Below, in pieces: positions 36,099-43,466 of a stretch of 64,000 nucleotides of DNA (position 1 is its first letter; the number at the start of each line of letters is the position of its first letter). The DNA is from Kribbella catacumbae DSM 19601 (lineage in GTDB: Bacteria > Actinomycetota > Actinomycetes > Propionibacteriales > Kribbellaceae), in NCBI RefSeq assembly GCF_000372465.1, contig NZ_AQUZ01000014.1, positions 65,443 to 129,442 of the forward strand, written 5' to 3'. The position numbers were made by a program, and so were the translations under genes. The notes below the pieces were generated by a model. It worked only from the letters and a program-made list of their open reading frames with translations. It made no database searches and was not told the DNA's origin.

Positions 36099-36182
36099 AA
36101 ACCTCCCGTTTCCGCCCGGGAGCACGCCTGCGCACGCCTGGCCGGGTGCGATCAGTTGAGGTTTGTGAGTGGCGGCGGTCCG
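36081..36182. repeat. 102-bp inverted repeat between divergent starts
   Basis: Arms 36081-36105 and 36158-36182 are 25 bp each with one mismatch (GAGGTTTGTGAGTGGCGG reads outward from both). The left arm contains the GTG start of the small gene at 36098. The right arm ends where the -35 of the LLM gene should be (TAAGCT -10 at 36200-36205, 7 nt before ATG 36213). This placement suggests a shared operator for a divergent pair, though a repeat element is possible. Confidence 0.7.
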
Positions 36183-36212
36183 GCCCAACGCGGAGTGCCT
36201 AAGCTCGGGGGC

Positions 36213-37115
36213 ATGGACTTTTCCCTGTGGCCAAGCGCCGCCCGCACCTGGCAGGAAGTACTCGACGGCGCGGAGTACGCGGAGAGAACCGGCTGGTACG
36301 GCGTCTGGATGGCCGATCACTTCATGGTGAACGGCGACGATCTGTCGCTGCCGATGAACGAGTGCCTGGCCCTGCTGGGCGGTCTCGCGGTGCGGACCGA
36401 GCGGGTGCGGATCGGATCGATGGTGCTCGGCAACACCTATCGGCATCCGGCCGTGGTGGCGAAGCAGGCGGCTACGCTCGACCAGATGAGCAACGGCCGG
36501 TTCGTGCTCGGGATCGGGGCCGGCTGGCAGGTGAACGAGCACGAGGCCTACGGCATCGAGTTGCCGCCGGTGAAGCAGTTGCTGGCCCGGTTCGAGGAGG
36601 CCTGCCAGGTCATCACCGGGTTGCTGGCCCAGGAGCGGACCACCTTCGACGGCGAGTACTACCAGCTCACCAACGCGCCGCTGGAACCGAAGCCGGCCAA
36701 GCTGCCGATCCTGATCGGCGCCTCCGGCGAAAAGGTTGCCCTAGGCATCGTTGCGAAGTACGCGGACGAATGGAACCACTGGGGACTGCCCGAAGTCGCC
36801 GAGCACAAGGGCAATGTGTTCCGCGAGCACTGTGAGCGGATCGGCCGCGACCCGTCGACCGTACGCCGCTCGACCCAGGCGATGATCGAGATCCTCGTCC
36901 CGGGCGACACCGAGGCCGAAGAGCGTCGCGACCGGCGGCTGGCCGCCGGTCAACCGACGATCATGGGCTCGGCCGAGTACGTGCTGGACACGGTCGCGCG
37001 TTATCCCGCGGCCGGTGTCGACGAGTTCCTGGTCCCAGATGGCTTCCTGGGCACGGGGTCCCGCCGCTTCGACGCCCTCGAGCGCCTGCGCGAGGAAGTC
37101 TTCAACAAGCTTTAA
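36213..37115 (+). CDS. LLM-class F420-dependent oxidoreductase
   Basis: 300 residues from the ATG at 36213. It belongs to the luciferase-like TIM-barrel family that uses F420 or FMN. Visible elements are the N-terminal MDFSLWPSAARTWQEVL, GYxxVWMADHF, VLGNTYRHPAVVAKQAATLD, GRFVLGIGAGW and PILIGASGEK (the cofactor phosphate region). The actinobacterial TIGR03560-like subgroup is likely. Substrate unknown. It converges on the phosphodiesterase-like gene with a 4-bp overlap. Confidence 0.92.
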   Translation: MDFSLWPSAARTWQEVLDGAEYAERTGWYGVWMADHFMVNGDDLSLPMNECLALLGGLAVRTERVRIGSMVLGNTYRHPAVVAKQAATLDQMSNGRFVLGIGAGWQVNEHEAYGIELPPVKQLLARFEEACQVITGLLAQERTTFDGEYYQLTNAPLEPKPAKLPILIGASGEKVALGIVAKYADEWNHWGLPEVAEHKGNVFREHCERIGRDPSTVRRSTQAMIEILVPGDTEAEERRDRRLAAGQPTIMGSAEYVLDTVARYPAAGVDEFLVPDGFLGTGSRRFDALERLREEVFNKL

Positions 37116-37867
37116 AGCTGCAACGTCGCCACTACCGGCCAGTGGTCGCTCGGAAAGCGGCCGTCTGGCCGGTGGTGCGATACCTCGGCATCGATGACCT
37201 GCCAGGTCTTGGCGGTCAGGATGTGGTCGATCCGTTCCTGGCCGGTCGCATCGCCGAAATCATGCCAGCTGCCACCCGCCTCAGCCGGTACTGCGTCCAG
37301 CCAGCCGGCACCCGTCAACGCCTTCAGCGGAGGTGATCCGGGCTCGGCGTTCAGGTCGCCGAGTAGCACCCAGTGCCGATCGGGCTCAGCCGACATCCAT
37401 TGGTCGAGCAACTTGGACGACTCCACTCGCGCGACCTCGCCCAGGTGGTCGAAATGGGTGTTGGCGATCCCGACCAGCGTCCCATCGGTGTGCCCGAGCC
37501 GCGCCAACGTGGCGATCCGGGTCAGGTCCGCGTCCCAGCCGACGGACCCGGGCGTCGTCGGCTCGCCGGACAGCCAGCGCGTCTCGTCCGACTCCACCCG
37601 CCAATCGCCCGGCCGGACCATCACCACCGAATGCTCACCGGCGTGCACGCCGTCATCCCGCCCGGCCCCGACGAGCTCGTACTGCGCGAACCTCTCGCGC
37701 AGATACTCCAACTGGTCGGGCAGCACCTCCTGCAACCCGACCACGTCGGCCGCCAACGCCTCGATCGCCTGGGCCGTCGCCTCGCGACGCAGTACCCAGG
37801 AGTCGTCTCCGTCGTCGGCCGAGGAGTTGCGGATGTTGAACGTCGCCACGCGCAGCTGCAGACTCAC
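37112..37867 (-). CDS. Endonuclease/exonuclease/phosphatase family hydrolase
   Basis: 251 residues from the GTG at 37867, which overlaps the trpS stop (GTGA). It has the DNase I-like fold motifs: RVATFNIRNSSADDG, VVGLQEVLPDQLEYL (catalytic Glu), IANTHFDHLGEVAR, LLGDLNAEPGSPPLKALT, RIDHIL and the SDHWPVVATLQL end with the catalytic SDH. It has no signal peptide. It likely acts on a phosphodiester or sugar-phosphate substrate. It is co-transcribed behind trpS and therefore under the Trp attenuator. Confidence 0.9.
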   Translation of the reverse strand: MSLQLRVATFNIRNSSADDGDDSWVLRREATAQAIEALAADVVGLQEVLPDQLEYLRERFAQYELVGAGRDDGVHAGEHSVVMVRPGDWRVESDETRWLSGEPTTPGSVGWDADLTRIATLARLGHTDGTLVGIANTHFDHLGEVARVESSKLLDQWMSAEPDRHWVLLGDLNAEPGSPPLKALTGAGWLDAVPAEAGGSWHDFGDATGQERIDHILTAKTWQVIDAEVSHHRPDGRFPSDHWPVVATLQL

Positions 37868-38832
37868 ACGGAAGATCCTGCCAAACCCATCGCGACGGTC
37901 GCCGCCCGGAGTCGGGGTGCGCTGGCTGCGATCGCCCGATCGCGACCCTGCGCGAGCAGCTCGTCGATCGCTTTCGGGTCGGACGCAAGCCGTGCGTACT
38001 CCTTCTGCAATGGCTCGATCACCGCCAGCACCGCGTCCGCCACATCGGTCTTCAAGGCGCCGTACGTCGAGTACGCGGTCGCCAGCTCGAACGGATCCCC
38101 GTCCGTGCAGGCGGCCAGGATCTCCAGCAGGTTGGTGATTCCGGGCTTGGTCTCCTCGTCGTGGCGGACCTCGCCGTCGGAATCCGTCACCGCCCGCATG
38201 ACCTGCCGGCGGATCACGTCCGGCGGGTCCAGCAGCCGGATCGTCCCGACGGCGTTGTCCTCGTCGGACTTGCTCATCTTGCTGGTGGGATTCTGCAGGT
38301 CCTTGATCCGCATCGCCAGCGCGGCCTTCTGCAGCTGCGGTACGACGAACGTCTCGCCGTACTCCCGGTTGAACCGGATCGCGACGTCCCGGGCCAGCTC
38401 GACGTGCTGGTCCTGGTCGCCACCGACCGGGACGCGATCCGTGCCGTAGAGCAGGATGTCCGCGGCCATCAGGCAGGGATAGGTGAACAGCGAGGCGCGA
38501 GTCATCGGTCTGTCCCGGCCCTTCTCCTTGTACTGGATCATCCGCGACAGCTCCCCGACGTACGAGGTGCACTCGAGCAGGTACGCGAGCTGCGCATGCG
38601 CCGGTACGTCGGACTGCACGAACACCGTGCCCGGCGGCAGCCCGGCCGCGAGCATCAGCGTCGCCATCTCCCGCGTCAACGCGATCAGCCGGCGTGGATC
38701 GTGCTTGGTCGTCATCGCGTGCTGGTTCGCGACGAAGTAGAACCCGTCGGGGTCGGTGAACCGCCGCAGCGCGCCGAGGTGGTTGCCCAGCGTGAGCCGT
38801 CCGGACGGGGTGATGCCAGAAAGCGAAGTCAT
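37864..38832 (-). CDS. trpS: Tryptophanyl-tRNA synthetase
   Basis: 322 residues from the ATG at 38832. It is a class I synthetase. The HIGH-like motif lies in TPSGRLTLGNHLGAL (8-22) and the KMSKS loop in SKMSKSDEDNAVGT. The Trp-binding region MIQYKEKG, the GTDRVPVGGDQDQHVELARD segment and the YGETF motif are intact. The ATG is 48 nt after a terminator hairpin and 143 nt after the start of a Trp-rich leader peptide (38937-38975), so expression is very likely controlled by ribosome-mediated attenuation. The downstream hydrolase is translationally coupled. Confidence 0.96.
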   Translation of the reverse strand: MTSLSGITPSGRLTLGNHLGALRRFTDPDGFYFVANQHAMTTKHDPRRLIALTREMATLMLAAGLPPGTVFVQSDVPAHAQLAYLLECTSYVGELSRMIQYKEKGRDRPMTRASLFTYPCLMAADILLYGTDRVPVGGDQDQHVELARDVAIRFNREYGETFVVPQLQKAALAMRIKDLQNPTSKMSKSDEDNAVGTIRLLDPPDVIRRQVMRAVTDSDGEVRHDEETKPGITNLLEILAACTDGDPFELATAYSTYGALKTDVADAVLAVIEPLQKEYARLASDPKAIDELLAQGRDRAIAASAPRLRAATVAMGLAGSSV

Positions 38833-38880
38833 CTCAGTCGGTCCTTCTCGTCGAGGCCTCACCGACTGACGGGCACACGA

Positions 38881-38909
38881 AAAAGGCCGCCTCGGCGAGG
38901 CGGCCTTTT
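38881..38909 (-). terminator. Attenuator terminator of trpS
   Basis: A 13-bp perfect stem (38881-38893 with 38897-38909), a 3-nt loop and, on the minus strand, five U residues after the stem (AGGCGGCCTTTTT). It lies 28 nt after the leader stop codon and 48 nt before the trpS ATG. Its 5' arm (CCGCCT) can alternatively pair with AGGCGG just after the leader stop. Confidence 0.85.
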
Positions 38910-38928
38910 GGGTGCGTGTGAACGCAGC

Positions 38929-38947
38929 GGGTCCGCCTAAGCGGCCC
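38929..38947 (-). promoter_or_regulatory. Segment 1:2 hairpin of the trpS attenuator
   Basis: On the minus strand GGGCCGC pairs with GCGG(A)CCC around the loop TTAG, which contains the leader's TAG stop. The 3' side includes AGGCGG, complementary to CCGCCT in the terminator's 5' arm, so 1:2, 2:3 and 3:4 pairings are mutually exclusive as in classic attenuators. Confidence 0.65.
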
Positions 38948-38975
38948 ACCACTGCTGCAAAGTCAGCTTGTTCAC
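38937..38975 (-). CDS. Trp leader peptide of trpS (VNKLTLQQWWAA)
   Basis: Twelve codons from GTG at 38975 to TAG at 38937: V-N-K-L-T-L-Q-Q-W-W-A-A. The tandem Trp codons at positions 9-10 are the regulatory codons. When charged Trp-tRNA is scarce, a ribosome stalled there would leave segment 2 free to pair with the terminator's 5' arm and allow trpS transcription. TATGGT lies 6 nt before the GTG, so the transcript probably starts on the start codon and the leader is leaderless. No Shine-Dalgarno is visible. The same design occurs in front of metG (47285-47323). Confidence 0.82.
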   Translation of the reverse strand: MNKLTLQQWWAA

Positions 38976-39655
38976 CCCAAAACCATAGCCCGTACGCCGG
39001 TCCGCGCGCCACTCAAGCATCGCCAAACCCCTGACTGACCGACCCCGCTGTCTAGTTGCTGAGGGCAACGAAGCCCTATGCATACCCAGGTCGGCGGCAA
39101 GCGATTACCTCGGCGTGTCGGCGCGGCCGGGACGGGTGGTGCGTGCATGGCGGTCCGGGAACCCCGTCCCGTCTTGGCGCGACAGGTGCATGCGCCAGGG
39201 ACGGTGCTGTCTCGCCGGCGCGGAGCGGGTTGGTCCCGGGACGCTAGCGCCTTATGGGGCGACTGGCGCGCTATAGCACGCCAGTCGCCCCATAAGGCGC
39301 TAGTGGTGCAGACAGGTAGGCGCCGATCGGCAGGATGAAGGCCGGTCGGTCGACTGGAGGCCTGCTCGGCTGGAAGATGGGCGGCGACCCGGGCGAGTCG
39401 CCCTCGCAATCGGTACCCCGATGGTGGTCGGCCGGGGGCGTGGCGGTGCCCCCGATTGTGGCCAGTCTTCCCAGCGGCTCCGGGATAGCTGCGACTAGGA
39501 CCGTCAAGCAGCCCGGCGACGCGATCCACAGTCGCCCTACCCACCCAACCGCCTCAACCACGCAACCGCGTGACGCAGGCCGCCGGAGGGCCGGACCCAA
39601 CAACCGATCAGTTGGGTAGGGGTGTCGCCGGCGGGCGCGGGCTAAGGTCAGGGGC
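38976..39655. other. 680-bp gene-poor tract upstream of acuC and the trpS leader
   Basis: It holds the trpS leader promoter at its left edge (TATGGT reads on the minus strand at about 38982-38987), a 60-bp palindrome at 39244-39303, and the acuC -10 (TAAGGT, 39643-39648, 7 nt before the ATG) at its right edge. Several open frames cross it on both strands, but none has a ribosome site or recognisable protein, and the longest are symmetric reads of the palindrome. Confidence 0.5.
39244..39303. repeat. 60-bp near-perfect palindrome
   Basis: Arms 39244-39268 and 39279-39303 are perfect 25-bp inverted repeats (CTAGCGCCTTATGGGGCGAC...). The centre has an 8-bp palindrome, GCTATAGC (39270-39277), flanked by a single mismatched pair. 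There is only one mismatch in 60 bp, in a gene-free region. No U-tract follows on either strand. Confidence 0.85.
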
Positions 39656-40831
39656 ATGAGCGGTGAGGCGATGCTGGTCTTCGACGACGGCCTGACGGCG
39701 TATGACTTCGGGCATGGGCATCCGATGAGTCCGATCCGGGTGGATCTCACGATCCGGCTGGCGCGAGCTCTCGGAGTGCTCGATCTCTTGAAGGTGGTGC
39801 CCGCGCCGGTGGCGGATGACGCGCTGCTGCGGACGGTGCACACCGCCGAGTACATCGAGGCTGTGAAGCGGGCCGGCGAAGACCCTGATCAACCGGATCC
39901 TGAGCACGGGCTCGGTACCGACGACACCTACTGCTTCCCGCGGATGCATGAGGCGTCGGCGCATGTGGTCGGTGCGTCCGTCGAGGCGGCCCGGGCGGTC
40001 TGGGAAGGCGACGTGCTGCACGCCGCCAACATCTCCGGCGGGCTGCACCACGCGATGCCCTCGATGGCCAGCGGCTTCTGTGTCTACAACGACCCGGCCG
40101 TGGCGATCCAGTGGCTGCTCGACCACGGCGCCGAGCGGGTCGCGTACGTCGACGTCGACGTGCACCACGGCGACGGCGTACAGACGGTGTTCTACAACGA
40201 CCCGCGCGTACTGACCGTGAGCCTGCACGAGTCGCCGACCACGCTGTTCCCGGGGACCGGGTCGGCGGGGGAGACCGGTGGACCTGACGCGGAAGGTACT
40301 GCGGTCAACGTCCCGCTGCCGCCCGGGACCGGGGATGCGGGCTGGTTGCGCGCGTTCCACGCGATCGTGCCCGACGTGGTGAAGGCGTTCCGGCCGTCGG
40401 TGCTGGTGACGCAACACGGGTGTGACTCCCATGTTGAGGACCCGCTGGCGCACCTAACCAAGTCGGTCGACGGGCAGCGCGCGGCGTACCTGGCTCTGCA
40501 CGACCTCGCCCATGAGGTCTGCGACGGCAAATGGGTCGCCACCGGTGGCGGTGGGTACGCGATCGTCGACGTCGTACCGCGTGCCTGGACGCACCTGCTG
40601 GCGATCGTGGCCGGCCAGCCGGTCGACCCGGAGACGGCGGTGCCCGAGTCGTGGCGCGAGGACGTGAAACTCCGGTACGGGCGGGTCGCGCCGTCGCGGA
40701 TGACGGACGGCTGCGCCCCGGAGTACGCCGCCTGGGCGACCGGGTACAACCCCGACACCTGGCTGGACCGCTCGATCAAGGCGACCCGGGACATCAGTTT
40801 TCCACTCCTCGGGCTCGATCCGACCTACTAG
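39656..40831 (+). CDS. acuC: AcuC-like class I/II deacetylase
   Basis: 391 residues. It is a zinc deacetylase of the histone deacetylase superfamily; AcuC acts on acetyl-CoA synthetase in bacilli. The N-terminal YDFGHGHPMSPIR, the GGLHHAM pair of His, the DVDVHHGDGVQ zinc ligands (Asp and His), the QHGCDSH substrate region and the GGGGYAI Tyr loop are all present, so it is probably active. Normal length. Upstream TAAGGT lies 7 nt before the ATG, suggesting a leaderless or near-leaderless transcript. Confidence 0.94.
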   Translation: MSGEAMLVFDDGLTAYDFGHGHPMSPIRVDLTIRLARALGVLDLLKVVPAPVADDALLRTVHTAEYIEAVKRAGEDPDQPDPEHGLGTDDTYCFPRMHEASAHVVGASVEAARAVWEGDVLHAANISGGLHHAMPSMASGFCVYNDPAVAIQWLLDHGAERVAYVDVDVHHGDGVQTVFYNDPRVLTVSLHESPTTLFPGTGSAGETGGPDAEGTAVNVPLPPGTGDAGWLRAFHAIVPDVVKAFRPSVLVTQHGCDSHVEDPLAHLTKSVDGQRAAYLALHDLAHEVCDGKWVATGGGGYAIVDVVPRAWTHLLAIVAGQPVDPETAVPESWREDVKLRYGRVAPSRMTDGCAPEYAAWATGYNPDTWLDRSIKATRDISFPLLGLDPTY

Positions 40832-40999
40832 AACCGGCTCGTTCCGTACTGATTCCGGACTGATTCGGGCCTGACCATCCAGTCACACCAGACACCCTCT
40901 TTCCCATTCGCACCAACAGCCACTACGCTCGGTTCATGCACGGGCGGAGGTGCCGGAGGGGAAGCCGGCGCACGACTCGTGCTGGAAGTGCGGTGCGTT

Positions 41000-41215
41000 A
41001 TGGCATCAAAGAAGTCCGGCGGTGAGTCGCCGCTCGCCGAGGTGAAGTTCCTGACCGTGGCGGAGGTCGCCACGGCCATGCGCGTGTCCAAGATGACGGT
41101 GTACCGCTTGGTGCACTCCGGAGAGCTGCCCGCGGTGCGGGTGGGTCGGTCGTTCCGGGTATCAGAGGACGCCGTGCACGACTACCTCAAGGGCGCCTTC
41201 TACCAGGCCGGATAA
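41000..41215 (+). CDS. Small excisionase/MerR-type HTH DNA-binding protein
   Basis: 71 residues from the ATG at 41000; the GTG at 40979 adds seven unlikely residues. Core: EVKFLTVAEVATAMRVSKMTVYRLVHSGELPAVRVGRSFRVSEDAVHDYL (given here in pieces: LTVAEVATAMRVSKMTVYRL, then RVGRSFRVSEDAVHDYL). This is the highly conserved actinobacterial winged HTH found beside acuC and bS22 in streptomycetes, where it is named BdtA as I recall. It is probably a global or developmental regulator. A hairpin terminator follows. Confidence 0.9.
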   Translation: MASKKSGGESPLAEVKFLTVAEVATAMRVSKMTVYRLVHSGELPAVRVGRSFRVSEDAVHDYLKGAFYQAG

Positions 41216-41224
41216 CCACGAGAA

Positions 41225-41266
41225 GCGAAAGCGGCCGGACTCCCTTCGAGGGACCGGCCGCTTCGC
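41225..41266 (+). terminator. Hairpin after the HTH gene
   Basis: Stem GCGGCCGG with CCGGCCGC, extended by TCCCT with AGGGA around a TCG loop, with an AC bulge. It begins about 10 bp after the stop. No strong U-tract, as is common for actinobacterial terminators. Confidence 0.6.
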
Positions 41267-41280
41267 CCGGTTCAGGCCCG

Positions 41281-41400
41281 GCGCCGTCTGTGCCCGCCCA
41301 GGCTCGGAGCCCGCGCCGTTCGCGTCCGTCCGGGCTCGGAGCCCGCGCCGTTCGCGCCGGTCCGGGCTCGGAGTCGGCGCCCTCTGCGCTCGGTCGGAGC
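41281..41400. repeat. Tandem repeat, about 32 bp x 3-4
   Basis: Three successive units of about 32 bp with the core GGGCTCGGAGCCCGCGCCG(T/T)TCGCG, followed by a decayed fourth. Units start near 41281, 41312, 41344 and 41376. Non-coding, between the HTH terminator and the end of marR. Confidence 0.75.
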
Positions 41401-41421
41401 CGGGCGGTGTCAGCTCTGCGG

Positions 41422-41946
41422 CTAGCTGCGGGTCTGTGTGCGGCGGGGGCGGGCGGCCGGCAGGCTCGGCTGCGTCAGCGCGCGAAGCGCCTCGGTAGCG
41501 GCGTCCAGCGCCTCCGGCGGGACCTCAGCCCAGGTCTGGTCGTGTGCTGCCGCACTGGCCAGCACGGCCTCCTCGGCCTTCCCTGCCCCCGCGGCGGTGA
41601 GCCGGATCTGCGTCCCCCGGCCATCCTCCGGATCAGGCTCGCGCACCACCAGCCCGCGGTTGACCAACTGATTGACCACGTTGCTCGTACCGCCTGAGGA
41701 GAGCAACAGGCTGCGACTGAGATCCGTCGGCTTCAGCCGGTACGGTGCTCCGGACCGGCGCAGTGTGGCCAGTACATCGAACTCCGCGGTCGTCAGCTGC
41801 AGCTCACGCAGTACCCGCCGGGTCGCCTCGTTCAGGGCGGCGGCCAGCACCATGACCCGCTTGGTCAGCTCCGAAGTCGGATAGAGCGCGGCCGGGAGCT
41901 CCTGCTGCCAGGCCTCGATCAGCTGGTCGATCCGGTCCGTGCTCAT
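41422..41946 (-). CDS. MarR family transcriptional regulator
   Basis: 174 residues. Winged-helix core: LQLTTAEFDVLATLRRSG, then LKPTDLSRSLLLSSGGTSNVV (recognition helix), then LVNRGLVVREPDPEDGRGTQIRLTAAG (the wing with D-x-R-G). The 3' end has a basic Thr/Arg tail. It is divergent from the amidohydrolase gene at 42012. A strongly palindromic site lies between them (41975-41996), so it very likely represses the amidohydrolase and itself. The ligand is unknown; the enzyme's substrate is a good candidate. Confidence 0.92.
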   Translation of the reverse strand: MSTDRIDQLIEAWQQELPAALYPTSELTKRVMVLAAALNEATRRVLRELQLTTAEFDVLATLRRSGAPYRLKPTDLSRSLLLSSGGTSNVVNQLVNRGLVVREPDPEDGRGTQIRLTAAGAGKAEEAVLASAAAHDQTWAEVPPEALDAATEALRALTQPSLPAARPRRTQTRS

Positions 41947-41974
41947 GGTTGACAGTCTAGGTGGCGTTGCTGAT

Positions 41975-41996
41975 AGCTTTCTAGAAAGCTTTCTAG
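41975..41996. promoter_or_regulatory. MarR-type operator between divergent genes
   Basis: Two overlapping perfect 16-bp palindromes: AGCTTTCTAGAAAGCT at 41975-41990 and CTAGAAAGCTTTCTAG at 41981-41996. The AT-rich perfect symmetry in high-GC DNA and its position 15-30 bp from both start codons make it a strong operator candidate for the MarR protein. Confidence 0.75.
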
Positions 41997-42011
41997 TGAG
42001 GAGATCGCAGG

Positions 42012-43466
42012 ATGAGTCGAGTGTTGCTGCGGGGAGGGCTCGTGATCGACACCGAGCCGACCGTCGTCGTCCACCGGGATACCGACGTACTGATCGAGGA
42101 CGGCCGGATCGCCGCCGTCGGGCCGGGGCTGGCCGTCACCGGTGCAGAGGTGATCGATGCGAGTGACCGGATCGTGCTGCCCGGATTCGTCGACACCCAC
42201 CGGCATCTGTGGCAGACGCCGCTGCGGGGGATCGCGGTGGACGTCGACCTGGGCTGGTACCTGCAGCAGGTGCTCGGCGGGTACGGCACGCGGTACCGGC
42301 CGGAAGATGTTGCCGCAGGCAACCTCGCTGGCGCGTTGGAGTGCTTGGACGCGGGGATCACCACCGTGCAGGACTACTCCCATGTCCAGCACAGCCGCGA
42401 GCACACCGACGCGGCTCTGGACGCGCTGGCGTCGAGCGGGATCCGGGCCGTCTTCGGCTATGGCCCGTCGCCCATGCTGGGTACGCCGGTCGACCCGGCC
42501 GGGATGCGGCATGTGGCGGACCGGGCGTCCGGGCTGATCACTCCTGCCGTCGCCGCGATCGGACCTTCCTACACGCCGATCGACGTCGTGCGGGCCGACT
42601 GGGCGCTGGCGGCTGAGCTCGAACTGCCGATCGTCGTGCACATCAGCAGCGGTCCGGTGGCGAGCCATCCGCTGCAACTCCTGCTGGACGAGGGTTTGCA
42701 GCGGTCGAACGTGCTGTTCGTTCACGGCAACGACTTGCCCGACTCCGAGCTGAAACTGATCGCGGACTCCGGCGCCGCGGTCGCCGTCACCCCCGCGGTC
42801 GAGGCGCGGATGGAGATGGGCGCCCCGATGGCCGGACGGCTGAAGGCGGCCGGCGTGACGACCGGCCTCGGCATCGACGTCGTGACCACCGCGCCAGGCG
42901 ACATGTTCAGCGCGATGCGCGAACTACTTGCCCTCGGCTACAAAACCCTCACGGCGGCGGAGGTGCTCCAGATCGCCACCCTGGAAGGCGCCCGGGCCCT
43001 CGGCATGTCCGACCAGATCGGCTCGCTCCGCCCCGGCAAACAAGCCGACGTGATCCTGCTTCGCGCCTCCGACATCAATCTGATCGGCGGCCTCCACGAC
43101 CCGATCGGCACCGTCGTCACCGCCGCCCACCCCGGCAACGTCGACACCGTCCTGGTCGCCGGCAACCCGGTAAAACGCGATGGCCGCCTACTCCACCCCG
43201 ACCTGCAAAACACGCTCACCGCAGTACGCCGTACCGCCGACCACTGCACGCAGCCTGATCGGCGCTCAGATCGCGAGGCTGGTGAGTCTGGCGTGGACGG
43301 CGGCGGCCTCGGGGTGATCCAAGGCTTCGAGGATGGTGGCGGCTCGGTGCCAACTGGTGTGGACGCCGGGGAGATCGTTGGCCTTCTTCTGGGCCTCGCC
43401 GAGGGAGATCAGGGTGCTCGCGGTTTCGTACTGGCGGCCGAGTTCGAGTTGGAGAGCGATCGATGA
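42012..43466 (+). CDS. Amidohydrolase family deaminase/hydrolase with aberrant C-terminus
   Basis: 484 residues. N-terminal beta-sandwich, then the metal motif GFVDTHRHLWQTPLRG (about 56-71), the central VQDYSHVQHS with a candidate His, IVVHISSG, LFVHGNDL with His, GLGIDVVTT with the Asp region, and the C-terminal sandwich ending GKQADVILLR and VDTVLVAGNPVKRDGRLL (about residue 400). It resembles the SAH/8-oxoguanine deaminase-like TRZ/ATZ group. After about residue 415 the chain is low-complexity Gly/Asp and runs antisense over the 3' end of the TPR remnant at 43266, so the native stop appears lost. Confidence 0.85.
   Translation: MSRVLLRGGLVIDTEPTVVVHRDTDVLIEDGRIAAVGPGLAVTGAEVIDASDRIVLPGFVDTHRHLWQTPLRGIAVDVDLGWYLQQVLGGYGTRYRPEDVAAGNLAGALECLDAGITTVQDYSHVQHSREHTDAALDALASSGIRAVFGYGPSPMLGTPVDPAGMRHVADRASGLITPAVAAIGPSYTPIDVVRADWALAAELELPIVVHISSGPVASHPLQLLLDEGLQRSNVLFVHGNDLPDSELKLIADSGAAVAVTPAVEARMEMGAPMAGRLKAAGVTTGLGIDVVTTAPGDMFSAMRELLALGYKTLTAAEVLQIATLEGARALGMSDQIGSLRPGKQADVILLRASDINLIGGLHDPIGTVVTAAHPGNVDTVLVAGNPVKRDGRLLHPDLQNTLTAVRRTADHCTQPDRRSDREAGESGVDGGGLGVIQGFEDGGGSVPTGVDAGEIVGLLLGLAEGDQGARGFVLAAEFELESDR

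Noticed and set aside
39056..39655. Several open frames of 60-190 codons on both strands in the gene-poor tract
   Set aside because: They read through the 60-bp palindrome symmetrically, lack ribosome sites and show no family-like sequence.
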